This document shows positions 46,061 through 57,265 of a stretch of DNA of 64,000 nucleotides, piece after piece (position 1 is the first letter of the stretch; every line of letters begins with the position of its first letter). Below the pieces are notes generated by a model that was not told the DNA's origin, ran no database searches, and was given only the letters and a program-made list of their open reading frames with translations. The stretch spans positions 121,833,050-121,897,049 of the forward strand of contig OX421961.1 of assembly GCA_949128115.1 (NCBI GenBank), given 5' to 3'. The DNA comes from Anaspis maculata. Lineage: Eukaryota > Arthropoda > Insecta > Coleoptera > Scraptiidae. Position numbers and translations under genes: made by a program.

Positions 46061-46201
46061 TAATTTTGGCTCTTAGCGTCCGCACTATAATCATCGACGA
46101 AGCTTTGGAACTATGGAATCAGTGTGAGTTGGCAATTTGTTGGAGCTTCGTTGATTATTATTAAATTAGATATCAATCCATCTACTATTGTTACATATAT
46201 A

Positions 46202-47286
46202 CCGGGTGATCATTTGAAAACTATCCACCTGCAATAACTCCCGATTCCTCGGTAATATTTCTTTGAGCAAAATCAGGTCGATTTTTATATCGAGGGGGAC
46301 ATCTAAAACATACAATATCAAATTTCTATATTCAGCCCCCTCGCCCCCACCTATCCCAAAAATAAAATTTCAAATTACACTGCCTACCTTGCGATACACC
46401 AAATTGGAGAAAATTAAATTCGCTTTTTATCAGGGGTATTTTCAAAAAATTTCAACTCTGCCCCCCCTTCTCCCTAAAAATTCTCTGAGTGTCCCTTTCA
46501 ATATCCTGGAAGCCTAAATTCTTTTTAGTTTAGTCAGCATCATCCTGAATAGCATCAAAGAAGAGAATTTTCGGTGGAAAAAGTGCCACCTAAATTGACC
46601 CCATTGCTCTACCCCACCTCAACTTTAAAATTCAACAAAATACTACCCACTTTGTGATACATCAAATTTAAGGAAATTAAATTCTTTCTAAAAATAATTT
46701 TTTTGAAATTTTCAACCCCTTCCCCATTTAATTGGACATTTGGAGTACTTTAGTAGGAAAACGGGGGGTTTTAAAAATTTCGAAAAAATTGGGTTCAGGG
46801 AGAGATTTCAATTCCCTTTTATTTGATGTATCACAAAGTAGGTATTGTCATTTTAGATTTTTAAAGTGAGGAGGGGGAAGCGAAGGGGTGAATTGGGTGG
46901 CACTCGTTCCATAGAAAATTTTCTCTTCCGATATTGTGCAGGATGACGTTGACTGCATTGAAGAGAATTGAGAGGTCAAGAATATTTGATTGGACACTCA
47001 GAGAATTTAGGGGGGAAGAGGGATGAGGTTAAAAATTTTAAAAATATTTTTCCAGAAAGAGAATTTACGAGTAGTTCTGTTGAATTTGATGTATCGCAAA
47101 GTAGGTAGCGTCATTTAAAATTAGAAAGTTGTGGTGGGTGGGGGCGAGGGGGCTGAAGATAGAGATTCGCTAATGTATGTTTTAGATGTCCTCGTCGATA
47201 TAAAAATTGACCTGTTTTTGCTCGAAAACATTTTCACTAGGAATCGGGAGTTATTGCAGGTGGATAGTTTTCAAATGATCACCCGG
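46202..47286. repeat. Foldback element, relative of 26064-26993
   Basis: TA-bordered (46200-46201, 47287-47288), ends CCGGGTGATCATTTGAAAAC. Arms share CGAGGGGGACATCTAAAACA, CAGCCCCCTCGCCCCCACC and the TGATACATCAAATT box with the 26064 element, but the termini differ. Arms contain internal repeats of roughly 270 bp. Confidence 0.85.
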
Positions 47287-47289
47287 TAT

Positions 47290-48090
47290 TGTTACCTAAA
47301 TGTCATAATTTATGTCAAATTTATATTTTTACTTTTACATTTACTTTTGGAGAATGGCTACGTATTGATTAAAAGCCGAAACTGCAGTCGAAAGAAGAAG
47401 TTTTTTACTGTTGGAGACGACAATTTACATCCCCCTTTTAATATTATTATACACTCCAACTAAAAGATTATATGGATCCCTACAAGAAATACAATCAATT
47501 GAGCATAACATGATCTGACTTATATCATTTGTATCACCCGAGGTTGCATGGTAGAGCAGCTTATAGCTGAATGTCGCCTCGTAAAATAAGACAATTAAAT
47601 TTGAAAAACATGGGAAACCGTCATTCGAACGGTTCCAACGCCTTCGATACCACCGATGATGGTATGGAACTTTTATAGTCCAACGACGTAATTTCAACAC
47701 GACGCTGTGCTGAGCCACCGTTGTCTGATGGCCGGCAAGCAGGCATACAACTTTTCGTATTCGGCTCCACCTTCGAAATAAACTGGAACGAGAATGAAAT
47801 GAACCATCCTGAAATGTGTCCTAACCTAGGCCAAAATGAGGATATCTCAGAAAAAAAATCAAAAGATTATGCAAGTTTTAGTCAGGCTCGGTAGAGTAAT
47901 CCGAAGAGTAATCGTTTTCGCCTGTCGCACCTTTGAAACAAAATTGAATAGGATGTGTCAAAAAAAAAGGTTACCTAATTCTGAATATGCATAATCCTGT
48001 TGTAAATGCACCTGCGAAACCATAAAAAAAACCGGAACCTTGATTTTTTATGGTTTCAGATGTGTTTAGTGTAGATCTTTGCCCGGTGTA
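47290..48090. other. No recognised gene
   Basis: A small hairpin, CTG(C)GAAACCATAAAAAA / TTTTTTATGGTTTCAG, lies at 48010-48061. No domains recognised on either strand. Confidence 0.4.
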
Positions 48091-48096
48091 ATAATA

Positions 48097-48300
48097 GGCC
48101 ATCCACAATGATGTTAATGTTAACGTAATGTTATCGGCGATGGTAATGTTAGCATTTCAAAGCAACGAGTTTCAATGGTAAATGCTTACCATTGCCACTA
48201 ACATGATTGTGAACGTCACCATTTGAAACTCATTGCTTTGAATGCTAACATTACCATTGTCGATAACATTACGTTAACATTAACATCACTGTGGATGGCC
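48097..48300. repeat. Hairpin MITE
   Basis: TA-bordered. GGCCATCCACA(A/G)TGATGTTA and its inverse, then GTTAACGTAATGTTATCG(G/A)C and AAAGCAA(C/T)GAGTTTCAA. Nearly perfect hairpin of 204 bp. Confidence 0.93.
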
Positions 48301-48385
48301 TATAATTCCCATCTAAAATGTTGAAATCCCATCTAAGCTTGAAGTTGACCGCTAGGGAAAGTAGGGGAATGGTTCTCGTCGGCAG

Positions 48386-49220
48386 ATGGCTGAGAATTCT
48401 GTGGCTGAGACCCTTCGTCTACAATCCAGTTGGAGAGAATTCTTACGAAATGACGACATTAAGAGCAACTTTTTCGACCTACTAGCCCTTTACTCCTTGA
48501 AGAATTTCGAACAATTACATATAGTGACCACTGTTCGTGACGTGATAGAATCAAACTCGGCAATAGGGACAACCCTAGCCGGCCAACTCTGCACTGTCGA
48601 ATAAGCAGATGGACGCATCATTGGTTATGCAAAGATATGACTTTTCTTGAAGCTACATCGATAATTGTTTGTACTGTTGATTTCGATGTGATTGTAGTTC
48701 TGGTGTATTTTCTTTTCTTCCATCTTTGGCTAATTGCGAAGACCTGCCACAGGGTCTTCGAGAGCTTTCGGTTTTTTTTTCTGCGCTGCGGACAACCTCG
48801 CCGAGCCACGGAGAAAAGAAATGGCACTTGGACTCCGGGGATTTCATGCAATCACTGGTTGTGATGCCATGTCAAACTTGGCACGGAAAGGAAAGCGTTC
48901 AGCCTGGAACACATGGAAAAGAGACTGATAGACAACGTCCGCTTTTCAAAAAGTCACCAAGCCATGTCACGCTTTGGATAACGACACTGTGAACATCCTG
49001 CGGAGCGCCTCATGGTATACTCCTTTATCGTGGCGAAGGTTTTTTCATGGATGAAGTGACGCTTCATTTATTCACCACGGAAATTAGAGCATTGGAGGAT
49101 CTCCCACCAACGAAGGCATCCTTTTTGCAACACATTTTACGAGCAGTGTACCAGGCTGGATACATGTGGAGACAAGTAGCGGAAACGATGAACCCCACTG
49201 TTCCATCACCTGCTTGAACT
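48386..49220 (+). pseudogene. LPPT/TGCDT-family fragment, central to C-terminal part (copy 3)
   Basis: The longest surviving copy. Pieces in order: SSWREFLRNDDIKSNFFDLL (matching a WxxFLRxDxNKxELF box), then IIVCTVDFDVIVVLVYF (compare a VDTDVVVLAV box), then LGLRGFHAITGCDAMSNLAR followed by KGKRSAWNTWK (compare FHAFTGCDTxSxFxGxGKKxAWxxW), then ERLMVYSFI, and ALEDLPPTKASFLQHILRAV with YQAGYMWRQV to PTVPSPA. Frame changes occur at each junction, and the HEEADTRML stretch is lost. The D-rich boxes recall the acidic residues of XPG/PIN-type nucleases; that link is my inference. Confidence 0.7.
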
Positions 49221-49413
49221 GTAGTAACCTTTACAAAAGAAGTTCTCATCAAAATAGTGGGTGGGGATTCTGATCGTTCTGTCTGATTCTCATGCTTCAA
49301 TTTTCTTTTTCGGGTATTAATCCACGTTTTATGTAATTATGTATGTTCTGCTTACTGTTTACTGGAGAAATATATAGCGGAGGCAAGCATAGAAACGGAA
49401 GAATAACAAGAAA

Positions 49414-49607
49414 TAGTAGTTTTCATCAGGTCTAGAGCGCATGCTCACGTTCCTTGCCGGTCGGCAAGAATCGACCTTCGCGTGCTTGCTAGACTCACAC
49501 AGTTCTGTAATCATTCTCCCCACTCTTATACCTCTGGTGCTAGCCGACCCGAACTGTCAAATCTTGCGCATGCCCACTGAAACACAAAAATGTCATGAAA
49601 ACTACTA
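49414..49607. repeat. Short MITE
   Basis: TAGTAGTTTTCAT and its inverse form the ends; GCGCATGC(T/C)CA recurs inverted farther in. No clear duplication of the target. Confidence 0.65.
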
Positions 49608-49609
49608 CT

Positions 49610-51790
49610 GAGACAACGAGGTATCGTCAAGACGGATGTGAAACCAGAGCACTCCAGAAGCCGATTTAGTAACATTACGAACGTGAAAGAACAGCAATAG
49701 TCATAGGCAATCAGGGTTATCCTAATGTAAAACCTTGCGCGAATTTTAGAAATCGATGAATGAAGTGTTGCATAGTTAAATTTGCAATTATTACCAATAA
49801 ATAGGTACGCATTGAAAAGTACGAGGATTCGTCACCTGCAGTCTAACACTCATCTCTATGACTTCATCAAACGAATAGCGCAGCTCTCTTCACACCTGTA
49901 CAGCAAAAAGAGCAGGGAAAACCCTTATTACGGGGCGTTTTCGGTACGTGTTCATTTTTCACGCGGCACAGTCCCATTCATTTTATTTTCTCCATCTACT
50001 TGCCGGCTTTGTCGAAACAAATAACGTATTCAGCTTGCGGGATGATGCAGCAGCATACCCGTGGCGCATATCAAGCTTTCATCAAACACAGAGGATGATT
50101 ATTTCAGAGCAAAACTGGATTTATGACTTTCCGAGATATATATTTCAATCCCAGCGATGAAATTTTCCATGTATTCAAATTCCGCACAGGATTTTTCCGT
50201 ACAAGCTACCAACAATTACTGTTCTTCATAAATTCAATAAGCATCTCGCGGCAATTTCGCGGTATATACGTATTTCTTTTTGTGTTCCGCCGTCTCCAGT
50301 CTGAATCCGGCGGCATTCAAACGAGACGAAAGTTTTCAATCGAACATAATTTTTTTCCTGGCGGATCACATACACGCGCTAGCGCATACCCATACCACCA
50401 GCACTTTATTACAAGGAAATCATTTTCGTCCTTTAGAGCCGCGAGAAAGCTTTTACTCGTTCGGGTGCCGGGGTGCGTCATCATCGTCGCGTCGTCTACT
50501 ATATATACTTTTATAAAGAGGGACGCGTCGCGACGCCCGGCGACGCAAATTAAATTGCGAATGGGAGCTCGGCATTTAGGCCTTTTTTTTTTTGGTCGGT
50601 TATTTTCTCAGGAAACAGGCCGTTGTTTAATTAAAAGGAAATAAAAATAACGAGAGCTCGAATCCCGAATGGCGCGGTGCGGCGGCGGAACAAAACCGGA
50701 GAAAAAGACGCTTCTTTCAATTACTCTCCGCCAGATTAAACGGGCTGAATCGACAATCAGCGGTAATTGTCGGGTCATCTGGTAATTTCTTAAAAAGTAT
50801 TACGTCCCCGGTCCCTCGGATCCGCCGCGTCGATCAATCGGTCCCCCTAGCTTTCCTGGATGCGATTCTCGGCAAAAATTAATTGAAATTGCAAGTCGGA
50901 TTTATCCTCTTGGGTATGTGAGGTACAACGTTCATACAGGGGGGCCGCATCGAAATCAACGCAATATTAAGAAGAAATCGAGTTCTTCGCGAATCAAAAT
51001 TCACAGCGTTCATGTTCCGACTGTTCCTATTGTGATTGTACCCCCTTTCCCTAAATTAAACGTAATACCATTGACCCTTACGTTGTGTGCATTTTTTGTG
51101 CCGTAGATTTCGTAACCCTTTTACTTTAGTCATTTACATGAATCCCCAAATTCCTTTTGATTCTCAAAGTCCCTCAATTTCCCAGGTTCTACAGGAAGAG
51201 GACAATTAAATAAATATTGCGGTTATACTAAGTTTTTTTTTTAACCACACCTCTTTTATTTACCGATTAATCAATGATCGCTAATTTGATTTAGTGAACC
51301 TCAATTACTTCATTTAAGTTGATTGTCAATTTCCTAGTTTCTAATCGTGCTGAGTCCAGCCAACGATAAGGAATTTCTTTGGTTGATTTACAATCAGTTT
51401 CCGAAAGATTAAATACATCCTAAATGCCTGCTAAGACCCGCGCATCATTTGTTCCTCTCTCACAAATTGATCACCATTTCCGTATTCTTCCTGATTTGAA
51501 GAGACATAGATGAGCTAAGTTTCATAACACACACGAGTTTGATTTCTTGCCAATTATCTAATACCTTGCTGATTCCAATCAACCCTTTAGTTAACTTAAA
51601 TGAACTCCTTTTTGTCGTCTAGCCCATATTTAGTTGTACTTGGAGAGATATCTAGCTTACTCCCATTCTTCCGCTTAGAGAGAGATTATTATTTTCAACC
51701 CATTAAGTATGATTTCTGTATTCCGAAATTTTTGCCATTATTCTTATTGCCGATTTACATAAAAGTTGGGTGTCTTAATTTGATCAATTT
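49610..51790. other. Low-copy stretch with a GC-rich block
   Basis: No palindromes or element ends. 50440-50850 contains CpG-rich sequence (GACGCGTCGCGACGCCCGGC), a TATA-like run (50502-50515) and long T runs. Frames up to 173 codons here lack domains. This could be a conserved non-coding or promoter region of a host gene; comparison with related genomes is needed to tell. Confidence 0.35.
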
Positions 51791-51819
51791 ACGTCCAGCT
51801 GGAACTATGTTCCCAACTT

Positions 51820-53541
51820 ACAGACTTATCCATCAGCTCTGTATCAATTTGTCAATCACTTACTCACGTGTTGGGATCCTGCGACTATGGTCAAACTGCT
51901 CGAATCAAGAGACATAACGATATCAGGACCATTCTAGCAAATCATTTGCGCGACAAAGACTTCGAGACCCATGAAGAAGTTATCGGAGTTTCACAGCAAG
52001 ACAGCTTGAGAAGAATTGATATAATTGCCATATATAGAGGAAAAAATGCACCATGCATTATAGACCCAACCATTCGCTTTGAAGATACTTTAGATCAACC
52101 AAATTTTGTCAATGATGAGAAAAATCAAATTTATAAACCCACCATTCCTTATTATATGTCGAAGTTTAATGTCAAAAATATTTCCATAATTGGCTTACTT
52201 TTTGGTTTTTGCGGTACTTTAACAAACAATTACATAGAATTCCGAAAAACGTTTAAATTGCCAAAAACTTTAGATAATGAAATCGTCTCGAAAATTCTCA
52301 AATCATACAGGGTGATTCACCACCAAATGGACATAGCCTAAGGGTAGGTCCAGTTTCACCAGGCGAACTAGGATCTGGCTTTGGAATTTTTCTAACACTG
52401 TTTGTTTCGAAGTTACAGGGTGATTCATGTATTTTGTCGAATTCTTTGACAAGCGTATCTTCAGAACGACCGAATGGATTGGATTGAAATTTTGTGAGTT
52501 GATTCTTCTATTGATATCTGACACATCGCTTTATCAAACAGTTTCAAGTTTCCAGGGCCGGCCTTGTGAAAAAAACTTCAAAGCTTTTTTCAAAAAAAGA
52601 CATTTTGTATGCATATTTGTCAAATTTCATTTCCAAATTCGGAAACTGCATCAAACATGCTAATAATATAGCCAAAAAATTGCTTGGCACCATTGAGCTG
52701 TCAAGAAAATTTTGACAATCGTAATGATTTTTGAGGTTAGGATTTTTTCTAAATTAATATTTTCAAATATTTGCAAATGATCTATTATGGCCCTGAATTT
52801 CAGCCGTTCCGTTAGAAAAATGAGACTGACATTTTTCTCGTTTTCTCAAAAGTAACAAAAAATTTCATCAAAATTTTCAAAAATTTTTTTATACGTTCCT
52901 CAATTTCAGCTCAATTTGGGATAGAAGTGAAGCTGAGGGACGTAACAAAAATTTTTTGAAAATTCGACTGAAACGTTCTGTTACTACTGAGAAAATAAGA
53001 AAAATGTCATTTTTATTTTTATGACGGAACGGCTAAAATTTGGGGCAATAATCAATCATTTGTAGATATTTGAAAATATTGATTTACAAAAAATCCTAAC
53101 CTCAAAAATCATTGAGATTATCAATTTTCTTTTGACAGCTCAATGGTGCCAAGCAATTTTTTTTGCGATATTGATGGCATGTTCCATGTAGTTCCTGAAT
53201 ATGAAAATGAATTTTGAATAATATGCATACAGAGTGTCTATTTTGAAAAAAGCTTTGTAATTTTTTTTTCAAGGCTGGCCCTGGAAATTTTGAACTCTTT
53301 GATAGAGCGAAGTGTCAGATATCAATAGAGGAATAAACCCACAAAATTTCGAACCAATCTGTTGGGTTGTTCTAAAGTTATGGCTTGTCAAAAAATTCTA
53401 CGAAATACATGAATCACCCTGTAGCTTCAAAACGAACAGCGTTAGAAAAATTTCAAAACCAGATCCAGGTTCGCCTTGAAAAACTGGACCTACCCTTAAG
53501 CTATGTCCATTTGGTGGTGAATCACCCTGTATATTACATAA
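51820..53541 (+). pseudogene. Restriction-like endonuclease domain of an R2-type LINE
   Basis: This is the C-terminal part of a site-specific-type LINE protein. It reads CQSLTHVLGSCDYGQ, a remnant of the zinc knuckle before the nuclease, then IKRHNDIRTILANHLRDK, and the catalytic PD-(D/E)xK-like core: SLRRIDIIAIYRGKNAPCII followed by DPTIRFE. The rest, KKQIYxPTIPYY-like (KNQIYKPTIPYYMSKF) and SIIGLLFGFCGTLTN, with EFRKTFKLPKTL, is typical of the family tail. The open frame continues into the left end of a foldback at 52308. Removing that element to one TA gives ILKSYIT and a stop at 53539-53541, so the natural end of the protein is recovered. No stops in about 155 codons: the domain itself is well kept. 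Confidence 0.75.
52308..53529. repeat. Foldback element with nested second ends
   Basis: TA-bordered, outer ends CAGGGTGATTCACCACCAAA; inner pair CAGGGTGATTCATGTATTTT at 52416 with its inverse ending at 53421. Collapsing the inner part leaves TTTCGAAGT-TA-GCTTCAAAA, an imperfect palindrome. Outer and inner ends share their first 12 bases, and the inner ends share 14 bases with the outer ends of the 3559 element. Confidence 0.88.
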
Positions 53542-53543
53542 TA

Positions 53544-54452
53544 CCGTCCGTTTTTTCTTCTAGGCCCCAGCGCGTAGCGCCTTTATTATGGGTTCCACAC
53601 CCAACATAATATATTTTTGAAATCAGAAGAACAAAATCTTTCGATTGATAGTATGTCAAATTATTTTTGACAGATGTCATTTTTGACAATTGACAGAATA
53701 GTACTTGTGATACATCATTTTAAAGCCCATTAAATTCTGAGGAAAACCGTGTCTTCATTTTTGGAATAGGATGTCCTTCACAGCTTCTGGAGGTCTTCAA
53801 ATAGGAAGAATTGTTGAAATTCAGAAATACTCAATAAGTACGTAAGAAGGAAAAACAGGTATTTTTAATAATAACTAATGATAATAATCAATAAATAATC
53901 ACAATGAAACGAACAATGTCCTGAAGAAGTTATTTGAAATACCCGTCTCCTTGTTCCTTGAATGAGAGATTCAACGACCGGTAATTGGAACTGCCAGCCC
54001 AACGCGATAGTATCCGAGGTGGCCAGGTATGACCCCCTCGATTTTTTTATGAGCCTATCTGAAAGATGAGGTGTTTATAGAATCTCCCGCTAATTTGGAC
54101 GATTTAAAATCAGAATATTATCATCAGTTGATATAAAAAATACCTATTAATTATTGAGTAGGTATTTCTGAATTTTAACAATTTTTCCTATTCAAAGACC
54201 TCCAGAAGCTGTTAAAGACATCCTATTCTAGAAATGAAAACACAGTTCTCCTAAGAATTTCATGGGCTTTAAAATGGTGCTTCACAAGTACTATTCCGTT
54301 GATTGTCAAAAAATGACACCTGTCAAAAATAATTTGACATACCATCAATCGAAAGATATTGTTCTTCTGATTTCAAAAATATATAATATATTGGGTGTAA
54401 AACCCATAATAAAGGCGCTATAAGCTGGGGCCTAGAAAAAAAAAACGGACGG
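53544..54452. repeat. Foldback element with CCGTCCGTTTTTTC ends
   Basis: TA-bordered. Arms are inverse through GGCCCCAGC, AAAGATTTTGTTCTTCTGAT-type, AATTATTTTTGACAG and GACCTCCAGAAGCTGT blocks. Centre near 54000. Confidence 0.88.
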
Positions 54453-54456
54453 TATA

Positions 54457-55525
54457 CAGAGGGGTGCATAAAAAACGGCCACCGCTGTAGCATCGTTATC
54501 CCTTATCCAATCTTCAGAATTCAAAAACCTGTTCAAATGGTGTGATGTCTCCTATAACTCAGTATGACAGTAAAAAATATTTTTTCTATCATTATGCTTC
54601 TGAGCACTGACAGTCAACTTTTGTTTTTCAAATGACAACTATATTTTTTCAATTTATTTTTGGAGTTTTTACGCTTATCTGAATATAATGATGCATCAAT
54701 ATCACCCTTTTTGTTATCAAACACGAAGAAAAAAAAATAAACTGCGAAATTTTTACACATCACAGTAGCATCAAAACACCCACGATATGCACACAATCCG
54801 GTAGGCTGAGTGCAAAATGATGTTCAAAAGCATAAAGTAGGTCAGGCGTTTGGTATTTGAAAACGCAAATATCAAAATATTTTCTATTTAGTTAAAAAAA
54901 AAGCCCGTCTCTAAGACGTCTTTATTCTCTATTTTCAGCTCACTGTTTTATATCTTCCTGAGTATGTATTGTGGTCAGGAAACAATGTCTTATTGATTCT
55001 TCATTTTAACAACACATACCCACCTAAAAAATATAAAATATTAAACTAGAAATATAGAATAAACAAGTCTTAGAGACGGACAGCTTTTTTTGAGCTAGAA
55101 AACATTTTGACATTTACGTTTTCAAAATAAATACCAAACGCCTGACCTACTTTATGCTTTTGAACATCATTTTGCACCCAGCCAACCGGATTGCGTGCAT
55201 ATCGTGGGTGTTTTGATGCTACTGTGATGTGTAAAAATTTCGCAGTTCAATTTTTTATCTTCGTGTTTGATAACAGAAAGGGTGATATTGATGCATCATT
55301 ATATTCATATAAGCGTAAGGAATCCAAAAATAAATTAAAAAAATATAGTTGTCATTTGAAAAACAAAAGTTGATTATCAGTGCTCAGAAGCATCATAATA
55401 GAAAAAATATTTTTTACTGTCGAGTCATAGATGACATTACACCATTTGAACTGGTTTTTGAATTTTGAAGATCGGATGAGGAATAACGATGCTACAGCGG
55501 TGGCCGTTTTTTATGCACCCCTCTG
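54457..55525. repeat. Foldback element with CAGAGGGGTGCATAAAAAAC ends
   Basis: TA-bordered, directly abutting the previous element (its left TA follows the other's right TA). Arms match through CGGCCACCGCTGTAGCATCG and CATCAATATCACCC. Both arms hold a mirrored 60-codon frame (YRGCFDATVMCKNF, minus at 54614-54796, plus at 55191-55373), which follows from the palindrome. Confidence 0.9.
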
Positions 55526-55754
55526 TATATTACGTTATCATTAATTTTGTTCTCCAAAAAATTTAAAAAAACTTGTTATTTGATAATTTTACCTTAGTTA
55601 TGAGTTTTTAACATGTATGTGTATAATGATTGTTTTACTTGAATTTCTTTTCAATTTTATGTTAATTTTAGACTGTGTCTTAATGGAAAACTGTTTTTTT
55701 TTATGACAGTCAGTAATGTTATCTTTTAATAAAGTACATTTTATTATTATTATC

Positions 55755-57265
55755 AAGTCAGATGTGCAATTAGATGCAAGGCATCAACTTGGAAAATCAT
55801 AATATTTTTCAATGTCTTGCAGCCATCTCGAAGCAACACTGTATTTCTGGGCATGTCTCAAGCGGTTCGCTTTCTAGGAACTCAACCTGAATGCTCGTGA
55901 AATCCTTTGTCGTTGCGAAAGGTTTAAATATATTTCATTTTATGGGGAAAGTGTTCGCAATATTGTAATTAGCCCAGGTATGTTGCATATATGATGCAGC
56001 GCTTTGTTCTCAGCAGATAGAACCTACAATCACTCGTCGGAGGCTATCTTTTTGCAGAAGGGTTATTGAGGTCTCCAGCATTTACCTGGTGACTCGAGGT
56101 TAACTGAACACAATATATTTTAGAAGCTCACAGCTATTTGCGGAATAGTATCCCGGTTTGACACTGCCCGTGGCAGCTCGAAATACACAGAGACAAACTT
56201 ACTAAACGTTATAAACAAAACAATTACTTCCACCCCTTTGAACAAGTCTCATTTGATTACATGGAAGGCAGACCTGCCTCGGTGCTTTCTTCTCTTGTCA
56301 CTGATGCACGGCAATTGTTAATAACTAGCTTGGCATTCTTGTTTATCAATATTGTCGGAAAGTGCATGTGGACACACCCGGTATGGCTCGATGTAACCGA
56401 CTTACGGCACACTCGTTGTGCTCTAATAGATGCACAAAAAGTGCGATTCTGCAAGATTGCAGAAAGTGGAGGAGTAATCAATGAATAGTTGCAGCATGAA
56501 AAGCAATAGGGAAAAAAGTACCAAAAGGCTGGGAAGCGGCTCAACAGGTTCGATGAACGTTGATTTTTCCGATGACAAAATTACAGACATATTTTCTTGA
56601 CTCATAGTGATTGACACAATCTATGATTTTTTTTGGGCCAGCAGTGCTGGTTGCAACATCGCACCATCACCAAGAAGAAGCTCTAGGACGGCTAACCGAG
56701 GACCGTAAAACAGAATAAAAGCAAGAAATATTGTCAGAATACGGGACACCTCCTCATGGTCTGAAAATTTGACAAAATAAGCTCTAGTTTGACGATAATA
56801 GATTACAGGTTTTCCAGAAGTTCAGAAGAAATTCCTGAGAACAAAGAAATGAAAATAGCCTTACTTCGAAAATTATTCTTAATAGTCTGCAAAGTGGTGG
56901 AATATGATTCCAGTAATGCAGACAGAATACATCGTACCTGTTCTCCACCCAACGGCGATGACGGCACCATGACGCCATCGTTTACCAAAAATTATGGAAT
57001 TGCAATAAACTTCAGGAGAAAAAAATAGCATCGTAAGAAAAGTGAAGTCTATGCAGAGGTACGGCAGCCTAACACATGGCAGAGGAATAACAAAGTGTCC
57101 TGGCTAAGAGGGTGACTTCAACTTCGACGCTGGTGGAACTAACCCAAAACATCGACGAGTTTTGTCAACTGAACTTTTCTTCCAGTGAGCAGCCAGAAGC
57201 TCAAGAGTTTTCGGGGACAATCTAGCGCCTGACAAAATTATGCAGTGGTTTTTTGTGCATCCGCT
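55755..57265. other. No recognised gene
   Basis: Short frames only. There is no large repeat. Frames near 56261-56544 lie opposite each other and lack domains. Confidence 0.35.

Larger units (their letters stand above)
41672..46165 (+). pseudogene. Reverse transcriptase-like gene, split by two large foldbacks
   Basis: An RT of a distinct multi-copy invertebrate group. In order: SRNSEDTWRRLLTMSYSIQS, VDADTRGPLRLLTSEDSITP, TFPPGSAGGLDGLRPQILK, FYGGSLTALKKKTGGIRPIA (fingers), then in another frame SRRIVAKKLAAQ, HRLGVGV, GAEAGAHAARFYF, SKLDFSNAFNELRRNS (catalytic D), QQGDPLGPGLF. Directly after, ADEPDVVLQIL continues: the segment with the YxDD box is missing. NVSEAARKLGLKLN meets a foldback (42777), then SSKCELAILGGELK to about 44960, a second foldback (44964), and LALSVRTIIIDEALELWNQC to 46164. 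A stop (near 42427) and a frameshift (near 42325) add to the damage. Each foldback, removed to one TA, leaves a continuous frame. Confidence 0.8.
51800..55754 (+). mobile_element. 3' part of an R2-type non-LTR element interrupted by three palindromes
   Basis: The endonuclease tail (51800-53541) is followed by about 230 bp of 3' untranslated sequence (55528-55754), which ends AATAAAGTACATTTTATTATTATTAT. Three TA-flanked foldbacks (52308, 53544, 54457) stand in a row between coding end and 3' UTR. The RT domain is absent, so the copy is 5'-truncated. Confidence 0.65.

Noticed and set aside
50123..50644. 173-codon plus-strand frame
   Set aside because: Length alone is unusual, but composition is irregular, no motif is recognised and a second long frame overlaps it.
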